Below are positions 1 through 7,648 of a DNA stretch of 18,908 nucleotides, piece by piece. A program made the translations under genes and the position numbers. Location: the NCBI GenBank assembly GCA_945874095.1, contig CAMCFM010000018.1, positions 1 to 18,908 of the forward strand, read 5' to 3'. The notes beneath the pieces were generated by a model. It searched no databases, had not been told where the DNA came from, and saw only the letters and a program-made list of their open reading frames with translations. The first letter of the stretch is position 1. The number at the start of each line of letters is the position of its first letter. Origin of the DNA: Candidatus Kuenenia stuttgartensis. GTDB taxonomy: Bacteria > Planctomycetota > Planctomycetia > Isosphaerales > Isosphaeraceae.

Positions 1-387
1 GTCGATCATTTCTTAAAAACATTTTCCACAAGTCATGAAAAAGCGATTCGCGGCTACACCCCGACCGTTCGACGTGTGCTGACCAATTTCCCTTGGCCTG
101 GTAATGTGCGGGAACTGCGTAACGTCATTGAAAGTATGGTTGTGGTGGACACGGACGGTATGCTGGATGTGGACGATCTCCCGGACGAAATGGCCGGTTC
201 CATAAGTCCACTGGCAGATGACATTGCGAGAGATGGGCTGATTGGAAAGTCTATGCTCGATATCGAGCGGCATTTTATTGCGGAGACTCTGCGAGCCAGC
301 GGTGGGAATCGCGAAGAGGCGGCGAAGACACTGGGTATCGGAGAACGCACACTTTATCGTAAAATCAAAGAATTCAACTTGGGCTGA
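1..387 (+). CDS. Sigma-54-dependent transcriptional activator, C-terminal part (partial)
   Basis: The reading frame is open from the first base, so the gene starts upstream of the window and only about 128 C-terminal residues are seen. The segment FPWPGNVRELRN (encoded near 88-123) is the conserved end of the sigma-54-interacting AAA+ domain of NtrC-family activators. After a linker comes a Fis-type helix-turn-helix, with GGNREEAAKTLGIGERTLYRKIKEF at the extreme C-terminus, which binds enhancer-like DNA sites. The family uses ATP hydrolysis to open promoters bound by sigma-54 RNA polymerase. Whether the missing N-terminus carries a receiver, GAF or other sensor domain cannot be told. The next gene, mutL, starts 97 bases downstream and is functionally unrelated. 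Confidence 0.93.
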   Translation, partial: VDHFLKTFSTSHEKAIRGYTPTVRRVLTNFPWPGNVRELRNVIESMVVVDTDGMLDVDDLPDEMAGSISPLADDIARDGLIGKSMLDIERHFIAETLRASGGNREEAAKTLGIGERTLYRKIKEFNLG

Positions 388-484
388 TTCCAGAAATTCA
401 GCGCCGTAATGAGCATCGCGATTAAGAGCAACTCACAGGGCGTTGACAACCAATAAAGTGTGGGCTCACCGGCCCTGAATCATC

Positions 485-2518
485 ATGGGTAAGATCCAAA
501 GATTGCCAGCTTCCGTTGTGAACCAAATCGCTGCTGGCGAGGTGGTTGAGCGACCTGCAAGCGTTGTCAAAGAGCTTCTGGAAAACGCCGTCGATTCCGG
601 AGCGACCCGCATCGACCTTGCCGTTGAACGTGGTGGCAAGGATATGATCCGTGTGGCCGACGACGGATGTGGCATGGATTCCGAAGATTTGATGCTCGCC
701 TTTCAGGCACATGCGACAAGTAAATTATCCACTGCAGAGGATTTGGAGCATATCACCACGCTCGGTTTCAGGGGCGAGGCATTGGCCGCAATCGCCGAAA
801 TCTCTCGTACCAAATGCACCACTCGCAAAGCGGACGCTGACAACGCGAACTCTGTAGAAATCGAAGGCGGGCTCTTCGGCGAGATAAAAACCGCCGCTGG
901 CTCGCCCGGCACCGTTTTTGAAGTGCGTGATCTGTTTTTTAATACCCCTGTTCGACGCCGATTTCTCAAGAGCGATTCCACAGAAGCAGGCCACGTGGCC
1001 GATGCCTTTCAACGAGTCGCACTGGCCCAGCCCGGGATCCACATGACCTACCGGTCTGGCGGAAAACTGGTCTACGATGTCCCTGGCCAGGCGGGTTTGA
1101 AAGAGCGAATCGGGATCTTTTTTGGTCGTGAACTGATCGACGATCTGGTCTGGATCGACTGCAAGGCCGACGGATATCACGTCTGGGGCTATGTTGCCCA
1201 GCCGAGCCATTCGCGCGGCTCTTCAAAATCCCAAAACTTCTATGTTGGTGGACGTTACGTCCGAGATCGCACACTTTCCCATGCCTTGATAGAAGCCTAC
1301 AGGGGCCTTCTGATGGTCGGTCGACAGCCAATCTCGTTTTTATCGTTCGACATTCCTCCCGAAGATGTCGATGTGAACGTCCACCCAGCCAAAGTGGAAG
1401 TCCGATTCCGAGACAGTCAAAAACTTTACGCACTTCTTCTTTCCGCTATTCGGCAAAAGTTTCTGGCCACTGATCTTCATGAAAAGCTCTCTGCACATGG
1501 TCTCGGAGCAGTACAGGAATCTCCTGTCACTCAAAGTCCTGCACCGGTCGCTACGAATCTTCCCGTCAGCCAAACCAAACCATCTTCGGATCCAGCGCCT
1601 TACACACTTTCAACAGCATCGCCCAGCCGTCAAATGTTGACGGAGTGGTTCAGTAATCCTCCATCAGGTGGCCCATCTGGACCTCGGCCAAACTTACCAG
1701 CGGCGACTTTGCCACCCTATCGCCCACCATCGGCGTCTCCATACCGAAGTGGTCCGCCTGGTTCCCCTTTTGCCCCTCTAAATGCTCCAAGTTCTGGTCC
1801 ACCCGCTTCATGGAGCATGTCAGGCACCAACTCAGAACCATTTCAGGCTGATCTAGAGGGCCTCAATCTCAACGAATCCGCTGGTGTTCAAGATGCCGAA
1901 AAAGCATCGTCACCGTCTGAGATTCCTGTGCCGGTACCGGTGAAGCAATTTCGCAAAGCAGTTCAGATCCACGACAGCTATCTTGTTGTGGAAACAGAAG
2001 ATGGGGTCTCGCTAGTCGATCAGCACGCGCTTCATGAACGGATTCTTTATGAAGAATTGAGGGCTAAACTCAAGCAGGGAGGCGTGGAAACGCAGAGGCT
2101 GCTGATTCCGGATATGCTCGAACTCGAGCCCTCCGAACATGCGCTGGCTCTGGAACATGCGGAAACTCTGGAGAGCCTTGGACTTGAGGTTCAAGACTTC
2201 GGAGCTCCGACGTTGGCCATTTTAACGGTCCCCTTGATGGCCAAGCACTTAAAAGCCGGTGAACTGACGCGCATCCTGATCGATCGATTTCAGCACGCCC
2301 AGGCTAAGCCTGATCCCGAAGCGTTTCTGAATCTGACTCTGGCAACGATTGCATGCAAGGCCGCTGTAAAAGCGGGCGACAAACTGCAGCCTGAAGAGAT
2401 TGAAGCTCTTCTTGCGAAGGGAACCGAGTTCGCACATTCGCACCATTGCCCACACGGCCGCCCTTCGGCTCTGGTCTTCACAAAAACTGAGCTCGAAAAG
2501 CAGTTTGGTCGTATCTGA
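485..2518 (+). CDS. mutL: DNA mismatch repair protein MutL with endonuclease motif
   Basis: MutL couples mismatch recognition by MutS to strand incision. The N-terminal GHKL ATPase is clear: NQIAAGEVVERPASVVKEL starts at residue 13, with the catalytic Glu at 30 and the Mg-binding Asn at 34. DDGCGM, HATSKL and GFRGEALAAI follow. Residues about 337-490 form a long Pro/Ser-rich linker. The C-terminal dimerisation domain carries DQHALHERILYE from Asp512, matching the metal-binding DQHA-x2-E-x4-E nicking motif. ACKAAVKAGD (from 623) and CPHGRP (from Cys655) complete the usual site. This is therefore the nicking type of MutL, as in Bacillus, and unlike the E. coli protein that relies on MutH. The length of 677 residues is normal to slightly long. 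No convincing Shine-Dalgarno precedes the ATG, but the N-terminus aligns exactly with the family. aroDE follows after 40 bases. Confidence 0.97.
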   Translation: MGKIQRLPASVVNQIAAGEVVERPASVVKELLENAVDSGATRIDLAVERGGKDMIRVADDGCGMDSEDLMLAFQAHATSKLSTAEDLEHITTLGFRGEALAAIAEISRTKCTTRKADADNANSVEIEGGLFGEIKTAAGSPGTVFEVRDLFFNTPVRRRFLKSDSTEAGHVADAFQRVALAQPGIHMTYRSGGKLVYDVPGQAGLKERIGIFFGRELIDDLVWIDCKADGYHVWGYVAQPSHSRGSSKSQNFYVGGRYVRDRTLSHALIEAYRGLLMVGRQPISFLSFDIPPEDVDVNVHPAKVEVRFRDSQKLYALLLSAIRQKFLATDLHEKLSAHGLGAVQESPVTQSPAPVATNLPVSQTKPSSDPAPYTLSTASPSRQMLTEWFSNPPSGGPSGPRPNLPAATLPPYRPPSASPYRSGPPGSPFAPLNAPSSGPPASWSMSGTNSEPFQADLEGLNLNESAGVQDAEKASSPSEIPVPVPVKQFRKAVQIHDSYLVVETEDGVSLVDQHALHERILYEELRAKLKQGGVETQRLLIPDMLELEPSEHALALEHAETLESLGLEVQDFGAPTLAILTVPLMAKHLKAGELTRILIDRFQHAQAKPDPEAFLNLTLATIACKAAVKAGDKLQPEEIEALLAKGTEFAHSHHCPHGRPSALVFTKTELEKQFGRI

Positions 2519-2558
2519 CAAAAACATTCAAAATCTAAGTTGATGAAATGGCCCTACC

Positions 2559-4055
2559 ATGATCTGTGTCACGATTGCCCGTGAAACCAATAACGAGTTG
2601 AGACGATCGTGGGAAAGTGCCGCTGAAGCGGGTGCCAAGCTTGTCGAAATCAGGCTTGATTATTTAGCAGAACCCGTGGACTGGACGTTACTTCTGAGGG
2701 ATAAACCAACTCCGGTACTTGTTACAGTTCGTCGAACAATCGACGGTGGACGCTGGTCAGGTCGCGAGCAGGAGCGAAGGTCCCTGATCGTTGAGGCTTG
2801 CCGTAACGGAGCGGACTGGATCGATATTGAAATGGACATTGCCCAGGAGTTGCCCAGAACGGGCATCAGCAGGCGAGTGATTAGTTTTCACGACATGCTG
2901 TCCACCCCTGCTGATCTGGATGCAATCACTGACGCTTGTAGGGCTGGCGATGCGGATTTGATCAAAATGGCCGTTATGTCACACTCTTTAAACGATGCTT
3001 TGAGCCTGCTTGACGCCGTGGCCAGATCGCATTCCATTTCGCCCACCATGGGCCTATCGATGGGCGACTGGGGCCAGTTCACCCGTGTGGCCAACGCCCG
3101 ATTTGGCCAGAGTTGGACTTATGCAGCCTTCGATGCCTCGGCCTCTCCTGCTCCTGGAATGATCACATTTGCTGACCTGAAAACGATTTACGGATACGAC
3201 CGAATTTCAGGCACCACAAAGTTATTTGCCGTTATCGGCGACCCAGTCAGCCACAGCAAAAGCCCCCACATTCACAATCTGGCGTTTCAGCACCATCAAC
3301 TGGACATGGTTTACGTCCCCTTAAGAATTTCCCCGGCGGATCTGGACGGATTCATTCGGCGCATGACTGACTGGGGGTTTGCAGGCCTGAGTGTGACCAT
3401 TCCGCATAAGGAAGCGGTCATTCCTCTGCTCGATCAAGTGGATGCACTTGTAAGCCTGACCGGAAGTTGCAACACCGTAATCGCCAGGCCGAATGGGGGA
3501 CTTGAGGGGTTTAATACGGATCTAGGGGCGGCCCTTGATTCCCTTTCCGAAGCGGTCGGTGGTGGTGGTAGTGCTCAAACCCTTACAGGAAAACAGGTTC
3601 TGTTGATAGGCGCTGGTGGTGTGGCTCGATCTTTGGCATTTGGTCTGAATCAGGCTGGAGCCAAGGTTGTGATCACAAACCGAACCCACCAAAGAGCTTT
3701 GGAACTAGCAACCGAAGTGGGAGCGGAAGTGGCCGATTGGGCGGACCGGAATCGGGTGGCTGGCGAATCTGCGATCATCGTGAACGCGACATCGGTGGGA
3801 ATGGTTCCAAAGATTGACGATTCCCCATTGGATTCTTCATCAATCCATGCAAATCAAGTGGTTTTTGATACGATTTATACTCCGGAATGGACTAGACTGT
3901 TACTTGACGCAAGATTGGCAGGTGCCGTGACATTGTCAGGAATCGACATGTTTATTCGTCAGGCTTGCGCTCAATCGCAGATGTTCACAGATGGTTTGGA
4001 ACCACCTTTGGAGTCCATGGCGAAGGCTTTGAGGTTGACACTGAAACCGGCCTGA
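2559..4055 (+). CDS. aroDE: Bifunctional 3-dehydroquinate dehydratase (type I) / shikimate dehydrogenase
   Basis: One chain of 498 residues carries two consecutive shikimate-pathway enzymes. Residues 1 to about 215 are a type I (Schiff-base) dehydroquinate dehydratase: VEIRLDYL, WIDIEMD, the catalytic His111 in ISFHD and the Schiff-base Lys136 in LIKMAV. From about residue 221 the chain is a shikimate dehydrogenase. It starts with FAVIGDPVSHSKSPHIHN, then has the catalytic Lys284 in VTIPHKE and Asp321 in FNTD. The NADP-binding loop GAGGVARS begins at 351, and NATSVGM and the final SGIDMFIRQA segment follow. All catalytic residues checked are present, so both activities are expected. Such fusions are known in plants and Chlamydiae, and the arrangement fits the PVC superphylum. 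aroK follows 51 bases downstream and acts next in the pathway, so co-transcription is likely. Confidence 0.95.
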   Translation: MICVTIARETNNELRRSWESAAEAGAKLVEIRLDYLAEPVDWTLLLRDKPTPVLVTVRRTIDGGRWSGREQERRSLIVEACRNGADWIDIEMDIAQELPRTGISRRVISFHDMLSTPADLDAITDACRAGDADLIKMAVMSHSLNDALSLLDAVARSHSISPTMGLSMGDWGQFTRVANARFGQSWTYAAFDASASPAPGMITFADLKTIYGYDRISGTTKLFAVIGDPVSHSKSPHIHNLAFQHHQLDMVYVPLRISPADLDGFIRRMTDWGFAGLSVTIPHKEAVIPLLDQVDALVSLTGSCNTVIARPNGGLEGFNTDLGAALDSLSEAVGGGGSAQTLTGKQVLLIGAGGVARSLAFGLNQAGAKVVITNRTHQRALELATEVGAEVADWADRNRVAGESAIIVNATSVGMVPKIDDSPLDSSSIHANQVVFDTIYTPEWTRLLLDARLAGAVTLSGIDMFIRQACAQSQMFTDGLEPPLESMAKALRLTLKPA

Positions 4056-4106
4056 ATCGTTTCCCGGAATCGCAAAATTCAAAAAAAGAGTTGTGGGGGT
4101 GGAGCG

Positions 4107-4712
4107 ATGGCAGCGAATCAGATGTCGAAAATCGAACATCGGCACCTTGTACTGGTTGGTTATCGGGGGTCGGGTAAAACGTCTGTTGGCAAGAACCTGG
4201 CAAAGATTCTTGGCCTGGATTATCTGGATACGGATATCGCGATCCAGGAAAAGGCTGGAAAGTCTGTGAAAGAGATTTTTGCGGACCACGGCGAATCCGT
4301 TTTCCGTGACATGGAAACTCAGATCCTTAAAGAACTTGTAGCACATCGAGGAACGGCTCAGCCCACCGTGATCGCAACTGGCGGGGGCATGGTGATGCGT
4401 GAACATAATCGCAAATATTTAAAGCAGTTAGGCCCTGTGATCTGGCTTGAAGTCTCTGCCAAAACGGCTTTGGATCGGATCCTGGCAGACAGTTTTACAG
4501 GCGAGCAGAGACCTGCCCTGACCGATCAGAATCTGGCTGACGAAGTCCGGGTCATGGTGAGCGACCGGTTACCCTATTATTCTGCATGTGCTGACCTTAC
4601 GGTGAAAAACGACAGCGACAGCCACTCTACTGACGAGGTTGCGGGAGAGATTGTCAATCTGCTTCGTCAAACCGTATGGTACGCTCATTTAATGACCCAT
4701 CTGGACTCCTGA
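4107..4712 (+). CDS. aroK: Shikimate kinase
   Basis: This enzyme phosphorylates shikimate to shikimate 3-phosphate with ATP, the step after AroDE. The 201-residue protein has the P-loop GYRGSGKTS at 18-26 and the shikimate-binding DTD at 41-43. Arg67 lies in the VFRDME segment, GGG is at 92-94, and the LID Arg135 lies in RPAL. The length is slightly above the usual 170-180 because of short extensions at both ends. The ATG at 4107 is preceded by GGAG at 4101-4104, only two bases away. An in-frame ATG at 4122 is an alternative start and would remove five residues without touching the fold. Its position directly after aroDE supports a small aromatic-biosynthesis operon. Confidence 0.94.
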   Translation: MAANQMSKIEHRHLVLVGYRGSGKTSVGKNLAKILGLDYLDTDIAIQEKAGKSVKEIFADHGESVFRDMETQILKELVAHRGTAQPTVIATGGGMVMREHNRKYLKQLGPVIWLEVSAKTALDRILADSFTGEQRPALTDQNLADEVRVMVSDRLPYYSACADLTVKNDSDSHSTDEVAGEIVNLLRQTVWYAHLMTHLDS

Positions 4713-4742
4713 ATCGACATCTTTTCCGTAGATCGCAGCAGC

Positions 4743-5669
4743 ATGACACCGAATTTCACCACTGCAACCCACGTTCTGATTGGCCTCGGCCTGTTCTGGC
4801 TTGGAGCGGTGGTGGGGAGTTTTGCGAACGTCTGCGTCTATCGTCTCCCATGGGGCAAAAGTGTGATCTGGCCTGCCTCACACTGCCCAAAGTGCCTGAC
4901 CGCTCTAAAAGGCCGCGATAATCTGCCGATTTTCGGTTGGCTTCTGCTCAGGGCCGAGTGCCGCAATTGCGGGCTTCACATCGCAGCCCGATATGTGCTG
5001 ATGGAAGTCGTTATGGGACTTCTGTTTGTAGGAGTTCACCTGGCGATCTCTGCAGACCTGGGCTGGTATTTTCCCTTAGATAGGATTTACGGCGGACGGC
5101 TTTTGATGGGTACCATGCTGGTCTCATTTCTAGTGGTGGCCACCATGATGGACTACGACTGGATGATCATCACGGACAGCGTAACCGTTCCAGGCATGTT
5201 AATGGGGTTAAGTCTTGGCACAATCATGCCTTATGCACGATCAGTCCCAATGAGGTCCACATCACACATGACAGGATTATGGGTTGGACTGGCAGGAATT
5301 CTGGCCGGTTTCGGGCTGATTCTATTTTTCAGGGTCATAGGACGTATCTTGTTCCGGCGTGAGGCGATGGGGCTTGGAGATGCGACCCTGATGGGTGTGA
5401 TTGGAGCATTTCTGGGCTGGAAGGCGGCGATACTGACGTTTTTTATCGCTCCGTTTTTTGGTCTGGCTCATGCTTTGTGGAAGTTGGGCCAGATGATTGT
5501 GAGACGATTGACGGGTGGGCGAAATAGGCAAGCGGATCATGAAATGCCGTTTGGGCCCTATTTAAGCATGGCGGCGATTTTTTGTCTTTTAGGGTGGCCA
5601 TGGATATGGAAAAACTGGGCAATTGATCTCTTCGACTCGATTTCCATGATATTTAAAGAGATGACGTGA
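4743..5669 (+). CDS. Prepilin peptidase / N-methyltransferase (A24 family)
   Basis: This inner-membrane aspartic protease cleaves and N-methylates type IV prepilins and pseudopilins. The 308-residue chain starts with a hydrophobic helix running into GSFANVCVYRLP. A cytoplasmic zinc-binding loop follows, with cysteines at 48, 51, 73 and 76 (CPKC and CRNC), typical of full-length PilD/GspO-type enzymes with the methylase module. The protease Asp residues lie in MMDYDWMIITDS (Asp137, 139 and 145, of which Asp145 fits the usual first catalytic position) and in GLGDATL (Asp213). Several further membrane helices are evident. No pilin or secretion gene is adjacent in the window, so its substrates lie elsewhere. 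It starts 30 bases after aroK and may be in the same transcript. pilD or gspO would be reasonable names, but the sequence does not decide between them. Confidence 0.92.
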   Translation: MTPNFTTATHVLIGLGLFWLGAVVGSFANVCVYRLPWGKSVIWPASHCPKCLTALKGRDNLPIFGWLLLRAECRNCGLHIAARYVLMEVVMGLLFVGVHLAISADLGWYFPLDRIYGGRLLMGTMLVSFLVVATMMDYDWMIITDSVTVPGMLMGLSLGTIMPYARSVPMRSTSHMTGLWVGLAGILAGFGLILFFRVIGRILFRREAMGLGDATLMGVIGAFLGWKAAILTFFIAPFFGLAHALWKLGQMIVRRLTGGRNRQADHEMPFGPYLSMAAIFCLLGWPWIWKNWAIDLFDSISMIFKEMT

Positions 5670-5672
5670 TTA

Positions 5673-5690
5673 GCGATTCACAAAAATCGC
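5673..5690. repeat. Short inverted repeat after the prepilin peptidase gene
   Basis: GCGATT and AATCGC form a perfect 6-base inverted repeat around a 6-base loop, four bases after the prepilin peptidase stop codon. There is no T-run on either side, so a classic intrinsic terminator is not supported. It may be a weak mRNA 3' structure or chance. Confidence 0.3.
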
Positions 5691-5716
5691 AGCGTTGGGT
5701 TGATTAACGAAGCCGC

Positions 5717-5724
5717 GGAAGGAG
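5717..5724 (+). promoter_or_regulatory. Strong Shine-Dalgarno that fixes the start at 5730
   Basis: GGAAGGAG lies five bases upstream of the ATG at 5730. Its strength and spacing make 5730 the better start than the in-frame TTG at 5700, which would place this site inside the coding region. Confidence 0.65.
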
Positions 5725-5729
5725 CCGTG

Positions 5730-6122
5730 ATGCGCGATTTTCGTCGGTCACTGAATTTCTCAAGAACCCGATCCAGGCTTGCCTCATGGCTCATATTTGG
5801 AGCCGGAGGTTTGGGCGTTCTTATCTGGTTCCTCATCGCCAATCGATCGAAGGTCACGGTCCAATTACCGTTCGGAATCGGAGCGTGGAACGGCCCTCTT
5901 TCGATTGTGATTTTAGCAAGCATGGCGGTTGGATCCGGCTGGACGATTCTGATTCAAACCGCTCTGGCTGCACGCCGTCGCATGCGTCTGATTTACAATC
6001 GATGGAAACAGGCACCAGCCGAACCTGCATACAAGTGCAACACACCTCATATCGTGAACCGGCGCGAGCCTTCGATTGTGGCTCGTCGAGAAAAAATCGA
6101 ATATGCCGGAAATTCCGATTAA
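5730..6122 (+). CDS. Small two-helix membrane protein, LapA/DUF1049-like
   Basis: This is a predicted 130-residue inner-membrane protein. The first membrane helix spans about residues 17-37 and ends in the sequence IANRSKVTVQLPFG. The second spans about 56-78, starting PLSIVILASMAVGSGW, and is followed by the basic stretch AARRRMRLIYNRW. This order (helix, an AN-x-V-x-V-like strand, a PL-initiated second helix, then a basic tail) resembles LapA-domain (DUF1049) proteins, which in E. coli take part in lipopolysaccharide assembly. The resemblance is from memory of the pattern, not a search. The last 45 residues are polar and probably cytoplasmic. The start at 5730 is chosen for its strong ribosome binding site. 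It sits between prepilin peptidase and a lipoprotein gene, suggesting an envelope role. Confidence 0.7.
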   Translation: MRDFRRSLNFSRTRSRLASWLIFGAGGLGVLIWFLIANRSKVTVQLPFGIGAWNGPLSIVILASMAVGSGWTILIQTALAARRRMRLIYNRWKQAPAEPAYKCNTPHIVNRREPSIVARREKIEYAGNSD

Positions 6123-6194
6123 AGCGACTGGCGCGATTATTCCGATAGCTTTCGATGCGGGCCAATCCATCACGTGCATTTTGAAAATCAGGGA

Positions 6195-6863
6195 ATGATG
6201 ACTTTTCGACCGACCCTAAATCCGAGCAGATACCGCTATCTGGTTGCCGTTTTGGCGACTTGGCTAGCCGCTCTATCCTCGGGTTGTCAGGGATATCGAC
6301 CGCATCTCACCCAAAATGGATCCCTGAAGGCCGGTTACAGCCAGGTTCAGTTCGAGAATGAAACACTGAAGGCGAAACTGGCGAAACTGGAGAAGCAAAA
6401 CAGGATGCTGGTGGCCGACCTGCAACGCGAAGAGTCGCACAGCGGGACTCTGGCTGCGAGGCTTGACGAATCACGCAATTTATTAAAGAGCAATGGTTTA
6501 AATCTTCCGCTTGATGAAGAGAATCCGCGGATGGTGGCCCGTGCCGATCAAGGCCGGTCAAACCGGACGACTTTTGGACAAGTTCAGCCCAACAAGGGTC
6601 AAAGGCGTTCTAAATACGCTGATCCGGAAGAGCCTGCGGAGACCGAGACTTCGGAACCGGATTTCCCAGCCAATGAGAGTGGTCAGGCAAAGAGCAAGCG
6701 TAAGGCGTTACAGCCACCAAGTTTTCCGGAAGATCCGCCAGCCTCTGGTGAGGAAGTTCCGGAAGTGAGCATGAACGATGTCTCGACAGGCTGGAGACGT
6801 TTGGGGTACCGTGATTACAGAGAGATGACTCCAGAACCTGCTGGTGATTTCAAAACACCGTGA
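6195..6863 (+). CDS. Putative coiled-coil lipoprotein of unknown function
   Basis: I do not recognise a family. With the ATG at 6195 the protein has 222 residues. It begins with a basic segment and a hydrophobic stretch (YLVAVLATWLAAL) that ends in the lipobox-like LSSGC, with Cys31 as the probable lipidated residue. Residues about 47-95 are rich in Leu/Lys/Glu with heptad-like spacing (FENETLKAKLAKLEKQN), which predicts a coiled coil. The remaining C-terminal half is polar, rich in Pro/Glu/Ser, and probably disordered. A GTG at 6174 is an in-frame alternative start, but it would place extra charged residues before the signal peptide. AGGGA lies just before the ATG pair at 6195/6198. A role tethered to an envelope membrane is inferred only from these features. 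Lgt, which would lipidate it, is encoded at 16298. Confidence 0.75.
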   Translation: MMTFRPTLNPSRYRYLVAVLATWLAALSSGCQGYRPHLTQNGSLKAGYSQVQFENETLKAKLAKLEKQNRMLVADLQREESHSGTLAARLDESRNLLKSNGLNLPLDEENPRMVARADQGRSNRTTFGQVQPNKGQRRSKYADPEEPAETETSEPDFPANESGQAKSKRKALQPPSFPEDPPASGEEVPEVSMNDVSTGWRRLGYRDYREMTPEPAGDFKTP

Positions 6864-6920
6864 TTCTGGTCGCCAAACGATCCAGATCAAAAAATCAACA
6901 AACACCGCTGCTAATCTGAC

Positions 6921-7538
6921 ATGACCAATCGAGCCGGCATCATCGACTATACAATGGGCAATCTACGGAGCGTCCAAAAGGCTATCGAATCCGTTGGAGC
7001 TGAGGCAGATATTGTTTCGGATCCTGAGGATCTGAAAAATTACAGCCACGTGATTTTGCCTGGAGTGGGGGCGTTTCGCGATGCCATCTCCGAGCTTCGA
7101 AAATCGGGGATGGCCGAGGCTTTCATCGACATGGTGAAATCCGGGCGGCCTTGCCTGGGTGTCTGCCTGGGGCTTCAACTGCTTTTCGAAAAGAGCTTTG
7201 AAGAGGGCGAACACACGGGCCTTGGGCTTCTAAAAGGCGACGTGGTTCGGTTTGAGCCTCAGGAGGGCCTGAAGATCCCGCATATGGGCTGGAACCATCT
7301 CATCATTCAGCGTCCTGATCCACTGCTTGCAGGCATAGGCGAATCGCCATGCGTTTATTTCGTTCACAGCTATCACGCACAGGCTGCTGATCCGCACGAT
7401 GTGCTGGCCACCAGCGATCATGGAAGCCCTTTTGTGGCTGCCGTTGGTCGGGGAAACTTGCGGGCCTGTCAGTTTCACCCGGAAAAGAGTCAGGCTGTTG
7501 GCCTGAAAATCTACGATAATTTTATGCGACTGTCATAA
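6921..7538 (+). CDS. hisH: Imidazole glycerol phosphate synthase, glutamine amidotransferase subunit
   Basis: HisH hydrolyses glutamine and passes ammonia to HisF, forming imidazole glycerol phosphate in histidine synthesis. The 205-residue protein is a class I glutaminase. It has IIDYTMGNLRSV at the N-terminus and ILPGVGAF at the oxyanion region. The nucleophile is Cys82 in GVCLGLQLL, and His186 and Glu188 in FHPEKS complete the catalytic triad. YFVHSYHA is also typical of HisH. The length is normal. No clear Shine-Dalgarno is seen. hisA follows after a 110-base spacer. The partner hisF and the other his genes are not in the window, so the pathway is split across the chromosome. Confidence 0.96.
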   Translation: MTNRAGIIDYTMGNLRSVQKAIESVGAEADIVSDPEDLKNYSHVILPGVGAFRDAISELRKSGMAEAFIDMVKSGRPCLGVCLGLQLLFEKSFEEGEHTGLGLLKGDVVRFEPQEGLKIPHMGWNHLIIQRPDPLLAGIGESPCVYFVHSYHAQAADPHDVLATSDHGSPFVAAVGRGNLRACQFHPEKSQAVGLKIYDNFMRLS

Positions 7539-7558
7539 ACCATAATCTGCTTGATATG

Positions 7559-7574
7559 AAGCCTGATCAGGCTT
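7559..7574. repeat. Perfect 16-base palindrome in the hisH-hisA spacer
   Basis: AAGCCTGATCAGGCTT is its own reverse complement. It lies between two near-identical direct repeats, GCTTGATATGAA (7549-7560) and GCTTGACTATGAA (7571-7583). It is not followed by a T-run, so it does not look like a terminator. A dimeric regulator's operator is a possibility. Confidence 0.6.
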
Positions 7575-7616
7575 GACTATGAACAGTCTTTCCCAGTGGA
7601 TAAGTTGTTCATAGTC
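7575..7616. repeat. 11-base inverted repeat with 20-base loop upstream of hisA
   Basis: GACTATGAACA (7575-7585) and TGTTCATAGTC (7606-7616) are exact reverse complements. A third CTATGAA copy lies at 7619-7625. The unit CTATGAA thus occurs three times within 49 bases, once inverted. The element sits 32 bases upstream of the hisA start and could act as a DNA operator or as a leader hairpin. Confidence 0.6.
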
Positions 7617-7648
7617 TGCTATGAAACTCTGGAGAATCGAGAAAAAAA

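Noticed and set aside
443..448. TTGACA before mutL as a -35 box
   Set aside because: No acceptable -10 box lies 15-19 bases downstream.
3753..3769. 17-base sequence CGGGTGGCTGGCGAATC shared with 12600-12616
   Set aside because: It falls within aroDE in one case and metH in the other, with no further similarity around it. It is most likely a chance match in coding sequence of similar composition.
5786..6148. Open frame of 120 codons overlapping the LapA-like gene in another frame
   Set aside because: The alternative frame at 5730 has a strong Shine-Dalgarno and two clear membrane helices. This one is Arg/Ser-rich without any pattern.
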